From positions 86,911,864 through 86,975,863 of the forward strand of contig NC_092087.1 of the NCBI RefSeq assembly GCF_045679555.1: DNA of 64,000 nt, given 5' to 3'. Below are positions 11,601-23,900 of this stretch, one piece after another. The DNA is from Salvelinus alpinus (lineage: Eukaryota; Chordata; Actinopteri; Salmoniformes; Salmonidae). Every line of letters begins with the position of its first letter. Position 1 is the stretch's first letter. The notes beneath the pieces are model-generated. The model saw only the letters and a program-made list of their open reading frames with translations. It was not told where the DNA came from and made no database searches. The position numbers and the translations under genes are program-made.

Positions 11601-13658
11601 TGGTTCTACATGTCAGTGTAACATACTAATCTATACTAATTTACATCATCTCTGTAATACATGGTTCTACATGTCAGTGTAATATACTAATCTATACTAA
11701 TTTACATCATCTCTGTAATACATGGTTCTACATGTCAGTGTAATATACTAATCTATACTAATTTACATCACCTCTCTAATACATGGTTCTACATGTCAGT
11801 GTAATATACTAATCTATTCTAATTTACATCATCTCTGTAATACATGGTTCTACATGTCAGTGTAATATACTAATCTATACTAATTTACATCACCTCTCTA
11901 ATACATGGTTCTACATGTCAGTGTAATATACTAATCTATTCTAATTTACATCATCTCTGTAATACATGGTTCTACATCTCAGTGTAATATACTAATCTAT
12001 ACTAATTTACATCATCCCTGTAATAAATGGTTCTACATGTCAGTGTAACATATTAATCTATACTAATTTACATCATCTCTGTAATACATGGTTCTACATG
12101 TCAGTGTAATATACTAATCTATACTAATTTACATCATCTCTGTAATACATGGTTCTACATGTCAGTGTAATATAATAATCTATACTAATTTACATCATCC
12201 CTGTAATAAATGGTTCTACATGTCAGTGTAATATACTAATCTATACTAATATACATCATCTCTTGGTGTCTTACATGTTATATGAGTTGTTATTTTTTCT
12301 GTCATCTTCAACACCAGATGGTCCAAGGAACACCTCAGTGTCAGTCAGTCCCTCTGGTGAAATAGTGGAGGGCAGTTCTGTGACTCTGACCTGCAGCAGT
12401 GATGCCAACCCACCTGTGGAGAAATACACCTGGTACAAGAAAAATGTAACCTCACCAAAAGCATCAGGACAGAGTTACAACATCACTAACATCATCTCTG
12501 AGGACAGAGGAGAATATTACTGTGAGGCCCAGAATACAATAGCATCTATGAACTCTACTACTCTGAAGATCATTATAGCAGGTAAAGTTACATACTTATA
12601 GTTTGCTTTATTGTACTTTGGTTTATAACTATACATAGGCTTCTATATATATACAAGTATTGCAGTAATGTCCTGTATTGCTGTATATTCATTTTCACTT
12701 CATAATAACATGTACTCATGTCATCCATATTTTATTATAGGGAAACAGACCTCAGTTCTGACTGCAGCTGTAGGAATCATAGTGGTTGTTCTGGTTCTCA
12801 TCCTCTGTCTCTCTGGACTCATGTGGTTCAGGTGAGTGAAGAAGGGAACATTGATGTTTGTATTATTCTTTCACCTTTTCACTCTGATTTGTTATTGACT
12901 TAATTCATTCATAAATGTATTTATTTGCCCAACGCCCTTAACTGTTAAATTGTATTAGTAACATGTCAACTTCCGACTAGAGGTCAGTAGAGAGCAGAAA
13001 TCACTCTTTCCATCTTTACAGGAGATTCACAGGAGGAAGTGATGCTACAACAGACACACAGGTGATTCTATCAGTTACACCAGGGTTTTCCAAACCCCAG
13101 CTCTGAGTTACAGCTCCATTTTCATTAATTTACTCTCTTTCATACTATTTTCACTGTTGCGCCTCTCTCTCTCTCTCTCTCTCTCTCCACAGAATGTCCG
13201 TCCTGACTGTAACAGTGACACGTACACAGCTCTGAACATGAGGACCATGTCCCCTGATTACGACACTCTGGCAGTATGTCTCTTAAAATTTATTTTGTTT
13301 GTTTGTGAGTGTGTTTGTGTTTTATACAGTACTTGAATGTGCTTAGAGAAGATGATGGAAAGACTGGTGTTTCCAAGAACACATGCATTTCCTCTCTCTC
13401 CCTCTCTCCCACTCGCTCTATATCTTTCCCTCTCTGTTTCTCACTCTCTCTCTTTCTGTCCACAGAGTGTCCATCCTGACCCTACCAGTGACCCCAACAG
13501 TGACATGTACACACCTCTGAACATGAAGACCAGGTCACCAGAGTATGACACCCTGGCAGTAAGTGTGTTTGTGTGCGTGTGTCCATAAACATTTTAGTGG
13601 GAGTGTAAATTACTAATTCAGTATATTCTTTCAGAATGTGAGGGGACCCTCCCACTGA
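8698..13658 (+). CDS. Gene A: CD22/Siglec-like Ig receptor with ITAM-like tail, 11 exons, intact
   Basis: Exons: 8698-8752, 9318-9638, 9756-9965, 10148-10480, 10575-10928, 12318-12581, 12741-12831, 13022-13061, 13193-13273, 13466-13558, 13635-13658. Every junction is GT-AG and the phases are continuous, giving 621 residues. Exon 1 is a signal peptide ([19 protein letters not shown]). Exons 2-6 are Ig domains V, C2, V, C2, C2, all phase 1 to phase 1. Domain 1 has C41, C86 and an F-strand YYFR with R104, then W113. Exon 7 is a transmembrane helix (about 519-542) with no charged residue. Exons 9 and 10 each hold YxxL-x8-YxxL (Y567/Y579 and Y598/Y610), the ITAM spacing. Inferred role: leukocyte surface receptor that could recruit Syk-type kinases through its own tail. 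The start is the ATG in CAACAATGG, conserved in gene C. The family name rests on domain order and motifs; the ligand is unknown. Exon 5 carries an in-frame 33-bp expansion. Confidence 0.85.
10703..10834 (+). repeat. In-frame 33-bp repeat inside gene A exon 5 (4 units)
   Basis: Four tandem units encode [15 protein letters not shown] 11-mers immediately before the [11 protein letters not shown]-strand of the second C2 domain. The corresponding domains in B and C have one such segment (YSLFSVSSEDTGRYSC type). This leaves about 33 extra residues in the E-strand/E-F loop without breaking the frame. Confidence 0.93.
10970..12262. repeat. 61-bp minisatellite in gene A intron 5 (~21 units)
   Basis: The unit contains ATACATGGTTCTACATGTCA. 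It fills nearly the whole intron and ends about 55 bp before the exon 6 acceptor. The B and C introns at this position lack it and carry an LTR instead. Confidence 0.95.
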
Positions 13659-13771
13659 GAGAACCACTACAGAACCTGGACTGAAGAGAACCACCACAGA
13701 ACCTGCACTGAAGAGAACCACCACAGAACCTGGACTGAAGAGAACCACCACAGAACCTGGACTGAAGAGCT
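13656..13771. repeat. 27-bp minisatellite at the stop codon of gene A (~4 units)
   Basis: The unit resembles GAACCACCACAGAACCTGGA plus CTGAAGA. The first unit overlaps the TGA stop. A much longer version lies at 34198-34930 after the orphan tail exons. Confidence 0.9.
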
Positions 13772-14904
13772 ACGGTTCCAATCTAAAGCCAGGCCTCACA
13801 CCTCTATTCTCTTGCTATCATATCAAGATGGTTTTCCAGACCAAGAACTTTAACTTAGTAAATGCTGGAATATATTTTTTATTATCTTATTATGATAATT
13901 GTGTATATTGATGATAAATGGGATGGGTTATGCTTCTGCATTTTTTTCAACAGGATTTTTCCATTTCCATATTTTTTCTTGTGTACTAATCTGTTTAAGA
14001 TTATATTTCTGATATTTTTCTATGGGATTTTGCAATTTAGGGATTTATAACATCAACAGTCCTACTTTCCTTAGCAACTAATATAGATCATTTTGATAAC
14101 AGCTTTTTAATATTTTTTTAGCTCTTGGGCAAAGTTTCTCCTGATGTGGTTAATGATGATTTACATTGTATTGCTGTCAGACATTATTCTCCAATTTATG
14201 TTTTATATTTTATAATACAATATAGTTTTTTTTATTTAAAAAAATGGAATCAGTACATTACATACATTTAAACATTTGCAGTTTTTTACATTTTATATTA
14301 ATTATAATTGTATTTTACGTAATGCTATATTCTTCAGTGTCATGATATCACTTATTTTGTCATCACATTTTTCATTATTACTTATTTTATATACGTTAAA
14401 TACATGTTTACCTTTGCAGTTTTTACAGTGTGTTTTAGTGTCAATACAGTATAAGCATCATGTTGTAAATAAGATCAACATTTAAGACAAATACATAGAT
14501 TATTTGTTCAACTAATAATACATTGATTCATAACTATTTCCACTCAGCTCTTGTTTCTTGTATTTCTGCCTATTGGACACATGATGGTGCCATTGAATCA
14601 TTGAACCATGAGTGGCGAGGCCAGCGTTTCCTCAACTCAGTCCTGGGTACCCCAAGGGGTGAATGTTTTGGTTTTTGCCCAAGCAATACACAGCTGATTC
14701 AAATAATCAAATCTTACTGTCGAGTTGATTACTCAAACACAGAGGCAGTGTTACTTAGTTGTCTTATTAACCTCAGAATTATTATTTCACTGAAATGACC
14801 CTAGTTTAACCCTTTGTTGTCTCCTCCAGAGAAGGGTATTCAGCTGTAGAAGCACAGCCAGTATTTCTTTTCACTTAAACAGCTGTTTTGCAATGAAGGT
14901 CTAC
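13772..14904. other. 3' flank of gene A, AT-rich, no gene seen
   Basis: It probably includes the rest of the 3' UTR. No canonical AATAAA is obvious soon after the stop. Short ORFs here are low-complexity or have no recognisable domain. Confidence 0.45.
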
Positions 14905-16265
14905 AGTAGCCTCAACAGCACTCTGTAGGGTAGCACCATGGTGTAGCCGGTGGACAGCTAGTTTTCGTCCTCCTCTGGGTACAATGACTTCAATACAAAA
15001 CCTCGGAAGCTCATGGTTCTCAACCCCTTCCATAGACTTACACAGTAATTATGACAACTTCCGGAGGACGTCCTCCAACCTATCAGAGCTCTTGCAGCCT
15101 GAATTGACATGTTGTCCGACCAATCAAAGTATCAGATATTTAATCTAGTTCTGAAAGCATAAGCTACAGCCAGCTAGCACTGCAGTGCATAACATGTGGT
15201 GAATAGTTGACTCAGAGAGAGAGACAATAGTTGAACAGTTTTGAACAAATTAATTTCTTTAAAAATGAAGGAGAAACAAGAGAGAGTGGGAGAGAGCTAG
15301 CAAACTATGTAGTTGTATTTTTTTCACTTTCACTTACTTAGCCAGAATCTAATGCAGCTAGCTAGTTTAGTTACTCAAACAACCGTCTCAAACAGAGAGG
15401 GATGGTATGTTCGCTAGTTGGCTACGGCTATCCAACACTGGAACTCTTCCAAGTCAAGGTAAGCTTTTGGTTTTATTAATTTATTGCCACGTGGGCCCAC
15501 CAATGTAACTGCTAAACTGCTTGCTGACTATACACTATACTGCATGAGTGTAGCGTGTTTACTAACGCATTAGTTCTAGTAGCTATGTTGACAATACGTT
15601 AGCTAATATGGTAACAATGATGTAGGCTGTGTGTAGCGTTAGCAGTCATGATATGAAGGTTTGTCTTGGAAAGGTTTTTTCTCCTGCTCACAGACAGCTG
15701 ATGTCTTGTGCACTGAAGTCCACAAGTGAATGGAAAAGGAGAGAGGAGTATAATTCAGAGATGCGAGAAGGAACTCTACAATCGGCAACGTGATCATGCT
15801 GTTTGTATGTGTCTGCTTTGAAAGTGAACTGTGTTTGACTGTGATCAGAGGTGTATTCATTCCACCAATTCTGTTGAAAAACGAAAGCAAACAGAATGAA
15901 ATGGGGATAAACATACCTGAATTTGTCCAAGAGAAACTCTTGTTTGCAACTTTTGGACTATTGATTACATCCTATATCAGCTAGACGCAGGCCAGAGTGT
16001 GCAAGGCGGTATTGAATGTGTCACTGTCTGTCACCTTGATTGCTCAAATGTTTCTCTCGACCTGTGCACCTACGTTGTAACCTTTCATTCATAGGCTAGG
16101 TTGTAACAACCTCATGATGGCTATAGGGAACACTAGAGTATCATGACATGTAGTAGCTTTAATATATCAATGTTACATTGAACTGGGCGAATGGAAAATG
16201 AATGACAGTCATCCAAAATGCTGTGGTAGAAATAAGGCCATGCTCATAAAAAATGTGCGTCCTCC
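14905..16265. mobile_element. Dispersed salmonid-type non-autonomous element (~1.35 kb)
   Basis: I recognise the run from about GGTACAATGACTTCAATACA through ACTTCCGGAGGACGTCC to CATGCTCATAAAA as a repeat that is common in salmonid sequence. No coding capacity was seen. Ends and family are not resolved here, so the boundaries are approximate. Confidence 0.5.
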
Positions 16266-16330
16266 CTCACCTTAAATGTGTTCTTGTGTCTGTGTGTGTG
16301 TCTGTCTGTCTCTCCATCTCCCCGTCATAG

Positions 16331-16674
16331 TATAGACAGGCTGCACTAACAGACCCCACCACAGGGGACAAAGTATAGACAGACTGTACTACCAGACCCC
16401 ACCACAGGGGGCATTATATATACAGACTGCCCTACCGGACACCACCACATGGGACAAAGTATAGACAGGCTGCACTACCAGACCCCACCACAGGGGACAT
16501 TGTATATCCAGACTGCACTACCAGACCCCACCACAGGGAGCATTGTATATACAGACTGCCCTACCAGACCCCACCACATGGGACATAGTATAGACAAGCT
16601 GCACTACCAGACCCCACCACGGGGGGCATAGTATATACAGACTGCACTACCAGACCCCACCACAGGGTGCATAG
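16331..16674. repeat. 43-bp minisatellite (~8 units)
   Basis: The unit contains CTACCAGACCCCACCACAGG, and alternate units read TATAGACAG or TATATACAG. Confidence 0.9.
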
Positions 16675-16744
16675 CCATTATTAGAGGAGTTTGATTTCTG
16701 ATTTAATCAAAATACTACGACAATAAAGAAATACATGTTGTACA

Positions 16745-18297
16745 TCTGAAGATCAGTGAGCTGAAGACATCTCTTTCACACAAGAACACACTGGAAACTC
16801 AGAGCAGCTTGCCTTGGCCTTGGCATAATGACAGCTCACTGTTGTCTGTTGTATTTAGCTAGCTAGCTAACGTTGATAGCTAAAAGTTAGCTAACTAGCT
16901 AGCTCACTAGCTCACTATGAGGTTTTGCTGTAATTCAGTGGCAGCGCATCGTATTGTTCACAATCCAGTACATTCAGAGTAGTTGTGTGATGCACAAAAA
17001 TACTTGTTTATCACTGAATAACATCAGCTTCATGTAGCTAACAAGCTAGTTGAGATCACTAGTTCACTCAATTCAAACGCCAGTTCAACATAAGTCCCAA
17101 TAACATTACTTTTACGTGCATGCCTGGTTTATTCTATATACATTTTTTACATTTCCAAATGTTATTTTACCTTCTTTTTTGTATATTATCATCGGACTAT
17201 TAGAGACATATGAAGCCTGGAAGCTGCAGTAATGTTGAGATGCCAGTAGGGAGAGCTCTAGTCTAGAACACTGGTACCAAAGATTCTCCCCTTTCATCTG
17301 TTCTGGAACCTTCAGTACCAGCTGATGAGGAGTGATGGGAATGGGTCATATTTTGTCTCTTGTAAAACATGTAGGCCCACTCCTCAAATAAAGAAATGTA
17401 ACTACAGTATTCTGACTTTAGACCATTTTCTATTTAGATACAGTAACATCTCTTATGTGACATGCTGTTCCTGCATGTTAATGCCCTGACTAGACTACTT
17501 TTAAAATGTGTCAACCACAGAACTCACACTTAGGCTATGCCTGCTTCTACTAATACTTACAGTAGACTACTTCTTGATTCCACGCAGTGACAGTACGTTG
17601 ACTCACTGTACAAGACCTCTCCCCTTCACTTCACTCTGTAAGTACACTTGATGATATCTTGAAATATAGTTTAGTTTTGATGTTTTTAGCCAAACATCAC
17701 ATGACTTCCTGTATCTTTGTTCTTGTTGGTTTATTTTGAACTGTGTTTTGGTTGTTACATCAGGGCCTGTTTTCATAAAGTGTCTCAGACGGTTCATATA
17801 ATTATGATCTAAAAGGCTAAACTGATCCCAGATCAGCTCTCCTACTCTGATACACTTTGTGAATACTGACCCTGGACTGTGGTTTCATGTGTTTAGTTTA
17901 GTTCAGTTTATTCATTTACATGTTTAAAACATGATCAGTAGAGTCTGTCAGTAATACCCAGATCTCCATTCAATAGGTTCATGTTCACTGTCAAAGTATA
18001 ACAGGGTCAAGTATAAATGTGTGTGTGTGTTTGTGTGTGTGAGTGTAAATACATTTTTACATATTAATCTGATTTTTGGATATACAGTCAAGACTAAAAT
18101 TATTGGCACCATTGACAAGTACTGAGCTATATTGTGTGCTACAAAAGATAGGAAGTACATTGTACATGTTGTTTCACATAAATACTTTTGCATGCTATTT
18201 TAAGGGCTCTGAGAGTAATAGATTGTTTTCAGAGCAAGAGATTGCTGTGGAGACATTTTGAAAATTGCCTAGAGTAAGAGTGATTGCTTCGAAAGAA
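16745..18297. repeat. Block 1, copy 2
   Basis: Collinear with 10-1620, differing by scattered substitutions and a shorter GT tract. No gene is supported. It leads directly into 44-bp array 2. Confidence 0.8.
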
Positions 18298-19617
18298 CTA
18301 AGGAGTAGTATTAACATGAGACACAGTGATGGTGGGTTGTGTTTAGGAGTAGTATTAACATGAGACAGAGATGGTGGGTTGTGTTTTGGAGTAGTATTAA
18401 CATGAGACACAGTGATGGTGGGTTGTGTTTAGGAGTAGTATTAACATGAGACACAGTGATGGTGGGTTGTGTTTAGGAGTAGTATTAACAAGAGACACAG
18501 TGATGGTAGGTTGTGTTTAGGAGTAGTATTAACATGAGACACAGTGATGGTGGGTTGTGTTTAGGAGTAGTATTAACATGAGACACAGTGATGGTGGGTT
18601 GTGTTTAGGAGTAATATTAACAAGAGACACAGTGATGGTGGGTTGTGTTTAGGAGTAGTATTAACATGAGACACAGTGATGGTGGGTTGTGTTTAGGAGT
18701 AGTATTAACATGAGACACAGTGATGGTGGGTTTTGTTTAGGAGTAGTATTAACATGAGACACAGTGATGGTGGGTTGTGTTTAAGAGTAGTATTAACATA
18801 AGACACAGTGATGGTGGGTTGTGTTTAGGAGTAGTATTAACATGAGACACAGTGATGGTGGGTTGTGTTTAGGAGTAGTATTAACATGAGACACAGTGAT
18901 GGTGGGTTGTGTTTAGGAGTAGTATTAACATGAGACACAGTGATGGTGGGTTGTGTTTAGGAGTAGTATTAACATGAGACACAGTGATGGTGGGTTGTGT
19001 TTAGGAGTAGTAGTATTAACATGAGACAGTGATGGTGGGTTGTGTTTAGGAGTAGTATTAACATGAGACACAGTGATGGTGGGTTGTGTTTAGGAGTAGT
19101 ATTAACATGAGACACAGTGATGGTGGGTTGTGTTTAGGAGTAGTATTAACATGAGACACAGTGATGGTGGGTTGTGTTTAGGAGTAGTAGTATTAACATG
19201 AGACACAGTGATGGTGGGTTGTGTTTAGGAGTAGTATTAACATGAGACACAGTGATGGTGGGTTGTGTTTAGGAGTAGTATTAACATGAGACACAGTGAC
19301 GGTGGGTTGTGTTTAGGAGTAGTATTAACATGAGACACAGTGACGGTGGGTTGTGTTTAGGAGTAGTGTTAACATGAGACACAGTGATGGTGGGTTGTGT
19401 TTAGGAGTAGTATTAACATGAGACACAGTGATTGTGGGTTGTGTTTAGGAGTAGTATTAACATGAGACACAGTGATGGTGGGTTGTGTTTTGGAGTAGTG
19501 TTAACATGAGACACAGTGATGGTGGGTTGTGTTTAGGAGTAGTATTAACATGAGACACAGTGACGTTGGGTTGTGTTTAGGAGTAGTATTAACATGAGAC
19601 AGTGAAGGTAGGTTGTG
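18298..19617. repeat. 44-bp minisatellite, array 2 (~30 units)
   Basis: Same unit as array 1, with point variants and two units carrying an extra 3 bp (GTAGTAGTATT). Confidence 0.95.
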
Positions 19618-19739
19618 GTTTCGTTGGTTTAGATGCACACACTGACTGTCAATATCCTGTTCTACTTTCCTGTCTGTCCTCTAACAGGCCTCCTGAATCA
19701 TATCAGAAATCTGTATATACACATTTGGCTATACAGAAT

Positions 19740-19868
19740 ATGGTCCTCTGTAGTTCAGTTGGAAGAGCATGGCACCAGCAACGTAATAGGTTTTGTTCGT
19801 GGGACCACCCGTATGTAACATATATGCACACAACTGTAAATTGCTTTGGATAGTTGAGTCTTATAAAT
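19740..19868 (+). mobile_element. Degenerate tRNA-derived SINE (V-SINE-like)
   Basis: The head GTAGTTCAGTTGGAAGAGCA resembles a Pol III A box, and GGTTTTGTTCG sits at the B-box position. The body ends TTGCTTTGGATAG, similar to the central domain of fish V-SINEs. A better-preserved relative is at 58254. Confidence 0.55.
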
Positions 19869-19879
19869 TGCATTATTTA

Positions 19880-20142
19880 TGGACAGCAGACTACAATAGA
19901 CTACACAGTCAATACAGCAGGCTACAATAGACTACACAGTCAATACAGCAGGCTACAATAGACTACACAGTCAATACAGCAGGCTACAATAGACTACACA
20001 GTCAATACAGCAGGCTACAATAGACTACACAGTCAATACAGCAGGCTACAATAGACTACACAGTCAATACAGCAGGCTGCAATAGACTACACAGTCAATA
20101 CAGCAGGCTACAATAGACTACACAGTCAATACAGCAGGCTAT
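19880..20142. repeat. 31-bp minisatellite (~8-9 units)
   Basis: The unit contains GACTACACAGTCAATACAGC followed by AGGCTACAATA. It takes the position that the 28-bp array has in the gene A upstream region. Confidence 0.93.
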
Positions 20143-20319
20143 GGTGATGTTCATTGATGCCTCTGATAGATAAAGCTACTACCAGTACTGTACAACAGAG
20201 GAGGCTGGTGAGTGGATAAATAGGAGGATGGACTCATTGCAATGGCTGGAATGAAGGAACACTAACCATTCATTTTAATAATTTTATAGCCCAAATGAAT
20301 GAGGACATCAAATGAGGAC

Positions 20320-20800
20320 TGGAGGCTGCAGTAATGTTGAGATGCCAGTAGGGAGAGCTCTAGTCTAGAACACTGCAGTAATGTTGAGATGCCAGTAGGG
20401 AGAGCTCTAGTCTAGAACACTGCAGTAATGTTGAGATGCCAGTAGGTGGAGGTCTAGTCTAGAACACTGCAGTAATGTTGAGATGCCAGTAGGGAGAACT
20501 CTAGTCTAGAAAACTGCAGTAATGTTGAGATGCCAGTAGGGAGAACTCTAGTCTAGGACACTGCAGTAATGTTAAGATGCCAGTAGGGAGACCTCTAGTC
20601 TAGAACACTGCAGTAATGTTGAGATGCCAGTAGGGAGAGCTCTAGTCTAGAACACTGCAGTAATGTTGAGATGCCAGTAGGGAGAACTCTAGTCTAGAAC
20701 ACTGCAGTAATGTTGAGATGCCAGTAGGGAGAACTCTAGTCTAGAACACTGCAATAATGTTGAGATGCCAGTAGGGAGAGCTCTAGTCTAGAACACTGAA
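20320..20800. repeat. 47-bp minisatellite grown from block 2 (~10 units)
   Basis: The unit spans CTGCAGTAATGTTGAGATGC to CTCTAGTCTAGAACA. The same segment is single-copy near 487, 4653, 17226 and 54028, so the array is a local expansion of block sequence. Confidence 0.92.
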
Positions 20801-20994
20801 ACCTTCATCAGCACTTTGATGCAGATGACGAGGAGTGATGGTAACGGGTCAGATTTTAATTATTTAAAAAATATGGGCCCACTCCTTAGAATAATAAGAA
20901 ATGCAACCCTTTTCTGACATACTGTTAATGCATGTCAATGTCTTAACATCCTGACTAGGCTACTTTTTAAATTCTTCAACCACAGTACTCACTT

Positions 20995-23900
20995 ACAAAT
21001 CAAATCAAACGTTATTAGTCACATGCGCCGAATACAACAGGTTTAGTAGACCTTACAGTGAAATTCTTACTTACAAGCCCCTAACCAACAGTTCAGTTTC
21101 CAAAAAATACAGATAAGAATGATATAAAAGTAACAAGTAATTAAAGAGCAGCAGTAAAAAATAACAATATATACAGGGGGGTGCCGGTACGGAGTCAATG
21201 TGCGGGGGCACCGGTTAGTTGAGGTAGTATGAACATGTAGGTAGAGTTATTAAAGTGACTATGCATAGATGACAACAGAGAGTGGCAGTGGTGTGGAGAG
21301 GGGGGGGGGGGGATCAACGCAAATAGTCTGGGTAGCCATTTGACTTGATGTTCAGGAGTCTTATGGCTTGGGGGTAGAAGCTGAACCTCTACGGACCCCC
21401 CATCCTGGATCCGGGATCATCCTCATCAAAAAAGCTGACTAGCATAGCCTAGCCTAGCGCGACAGGGATATCATATAATATAATTTCATGAAATCACAAG
21501 TCCAATACAGCAATTGAAAGATAAACATCTTGTGAATCCAGTCATCATTTCCGATTTTTAAAATGTTTTACAGCGAAAACACAATATATATTTATGTTAG
21601 CGCACCACAATAGCCAAACACACAACGCCATGTTTCCACCGCAAAGGTAGCTTTCACAAAACCCACAAATAGAGATAAAATTAATCACTAACCTTTGAAC
21701 AACTTCATCAGATGACAGTCTTATAACATCATGTTATACAATACATTTATGTTTTGTTCGAAAATTTGCATTTTTATAGGTATAAATCTTAGTTTTACAT
21801 TGCAGCCACCGTCACAAATAGCACCAAAACAGCCAGAATAATTACAGAGAGCAACGTGAAATACATAAATACTAATCATAAAACATTTATGAAAAATACA
21901 TGTTGTACAGCAAATGAAAGATAAACATCTTGTGAATCCAGCCAATATTTTCGATTTTTTAAGTGTTTTACAGCGAAAACACAACATATATCTATGTTAG
22001 CTCACCACAATATCCAAAAACACAACGCCATTTTTCCACCGCAAAAGTAGCTTTCACAAAACCCACAAATAGAGATAAAATGAATCACTAACCTTTGAAC
22101 AACTTCATCAGATGACAGTCTTATAAGATCATGTTATACAATATATTTATGTTTTGTTTGAAAATGTGCATATTTAGAGCTACAAATCGTGGTTTTACAT
22201 TCTGAATACGTAGCCATAATGCACCAAATTGTCCGGAGAAATTTTGGACAGTCACGTAATCTAACCAAAAAACTCATCATAAACTTTACTAAAAAATACA
22301 TGTTGTACAGGAAATGAAAGATACACTGGTTCTTAATGCAACCGGTGTGTTAGATTTAAAAAAAATAACTTTAATACAAAATACAGCATGCAATATTGTG
22401 AGACAGCGCCCAGCAATTCTCTGCCTTGTTGGAGCCAACATATACCACAAAAATACGAAATAACATCATAAATATTCTCTTACCTTTGATGATCTTCCAT
22501 CAGAATGTAGTGCAAGGAGTCCTAGTTCCACAATAAATTGTTGTTTTGTTTTAGAATGTCCATTTCTTCTGTCGAATTAGCAACTTTGGCTAGCATTGTC
22601 GAGCGCACGTGTCCATCATGTCTTGGCGCATGGAACGAAAAATTACAAAAGTCACAATAAACGTTGAATAAACTGGTCAAACTCGGTTGAAAATCCAACT
22701 TTATGATGTTTTTCTCATATGTATCCAATAAAATCCAAGACGGAGCATTTCGTCGTGTATACCTAACGCATTTCAGAAGACAATGTGGGGTTCCCTTCAG
22801 ACTTCCCTTCAACTTCAGAGTGTTTTCTATCCAATAGTAATAATAATATGCATATTGTATGATCTAGAACAGAGTACGAGGCCATTTAATTTGGGCACGA
22901 TTTTTTCCCAAAGTAAAAACAGCACCCCCTATTTCCAAGAGAAGCCTCTTGGACCTAGACTTGGCGCTCCAGTACCGCTTGCCATACCAGGCAGTGATGC
23001 AACCAGTCAGGATGCTCTCGGTGATGCAGCTGTAGAACCTTTTGAGATTCTGAGGACCCATGTCAAATCTTTTCAGTCTCGTGAGGGGGAATGGGTTCTG
23101 TCGTGCCCGCTTCACGACTGTCTTGGTGTGCTTGGACCATGTTAGTTTGTTGATGATGTGGACACCAAGGAATTTGAAGCTCTCAACCTGTTCCACTGCA
23201 GCCCTGTCGATGAGAATGGGGGCGTGCTCGGTCCTCTTTTTCCTGTAGTTCACAATTATCTACTTTGTCTTGATCACGGTGAGGGAGAGGTTGTTGTCCT
23301 GGCACCACACTGCCAGGTATCTGACCTCCTCCCTATACGCTGTCTCGTTGTTGTAGGTAATCAGGCCTACCATTGTTGTGTCATCGGCAAATTGAATGAT
23401 GGTGTTGGAGTCGTACCTGGCCGTGCAGTCATAAGTGAACAGGGAGTACAGGAGGGGGCTCAGATTGCACCCGAGGGGCCCCTTTGATGAGGATCAGCGT
23501 GGCGGATGTGTTGTTACCCACCCTTACCACCTGGGGGGCGGCCCGTCAGAAAGTCCAGGATCCAGTTGCAGAGGTAGGTGTTAAGTCCCAGGGTCCTTAG
23601 CTTATTTATGACCTTTGAGGGCACTATGGTGTTGAACGCTGAGCTGTAGTCAACTAATAGCATTCTCACATAGGTGTTCCTTTGTCCAGGTGGGAAAGGG
23701 GAGTGTGGAGGTCAATAGAGATTGCATCATCTCTGGTTCTTTTGGGGCGGTATGCAAATTAAGTTGGTCTAGGGTTTCTGGGATGATGTTATTGATGTGA
23801 GCCATGACCAGACTTTCAAAGCACTTCATGGCTACAGACGTGAGTGTTACGGGTCGGTAGTCATTTAGGCAGGTTACCTTAGTGTTCTTGGGCACAGGCA

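Noticed and set aside
23158-23487. Plus-strand frame of 109 codons
   Set aside because: Antisense shadow of the degenerate LINE reverse transcriptase on the minus strand.
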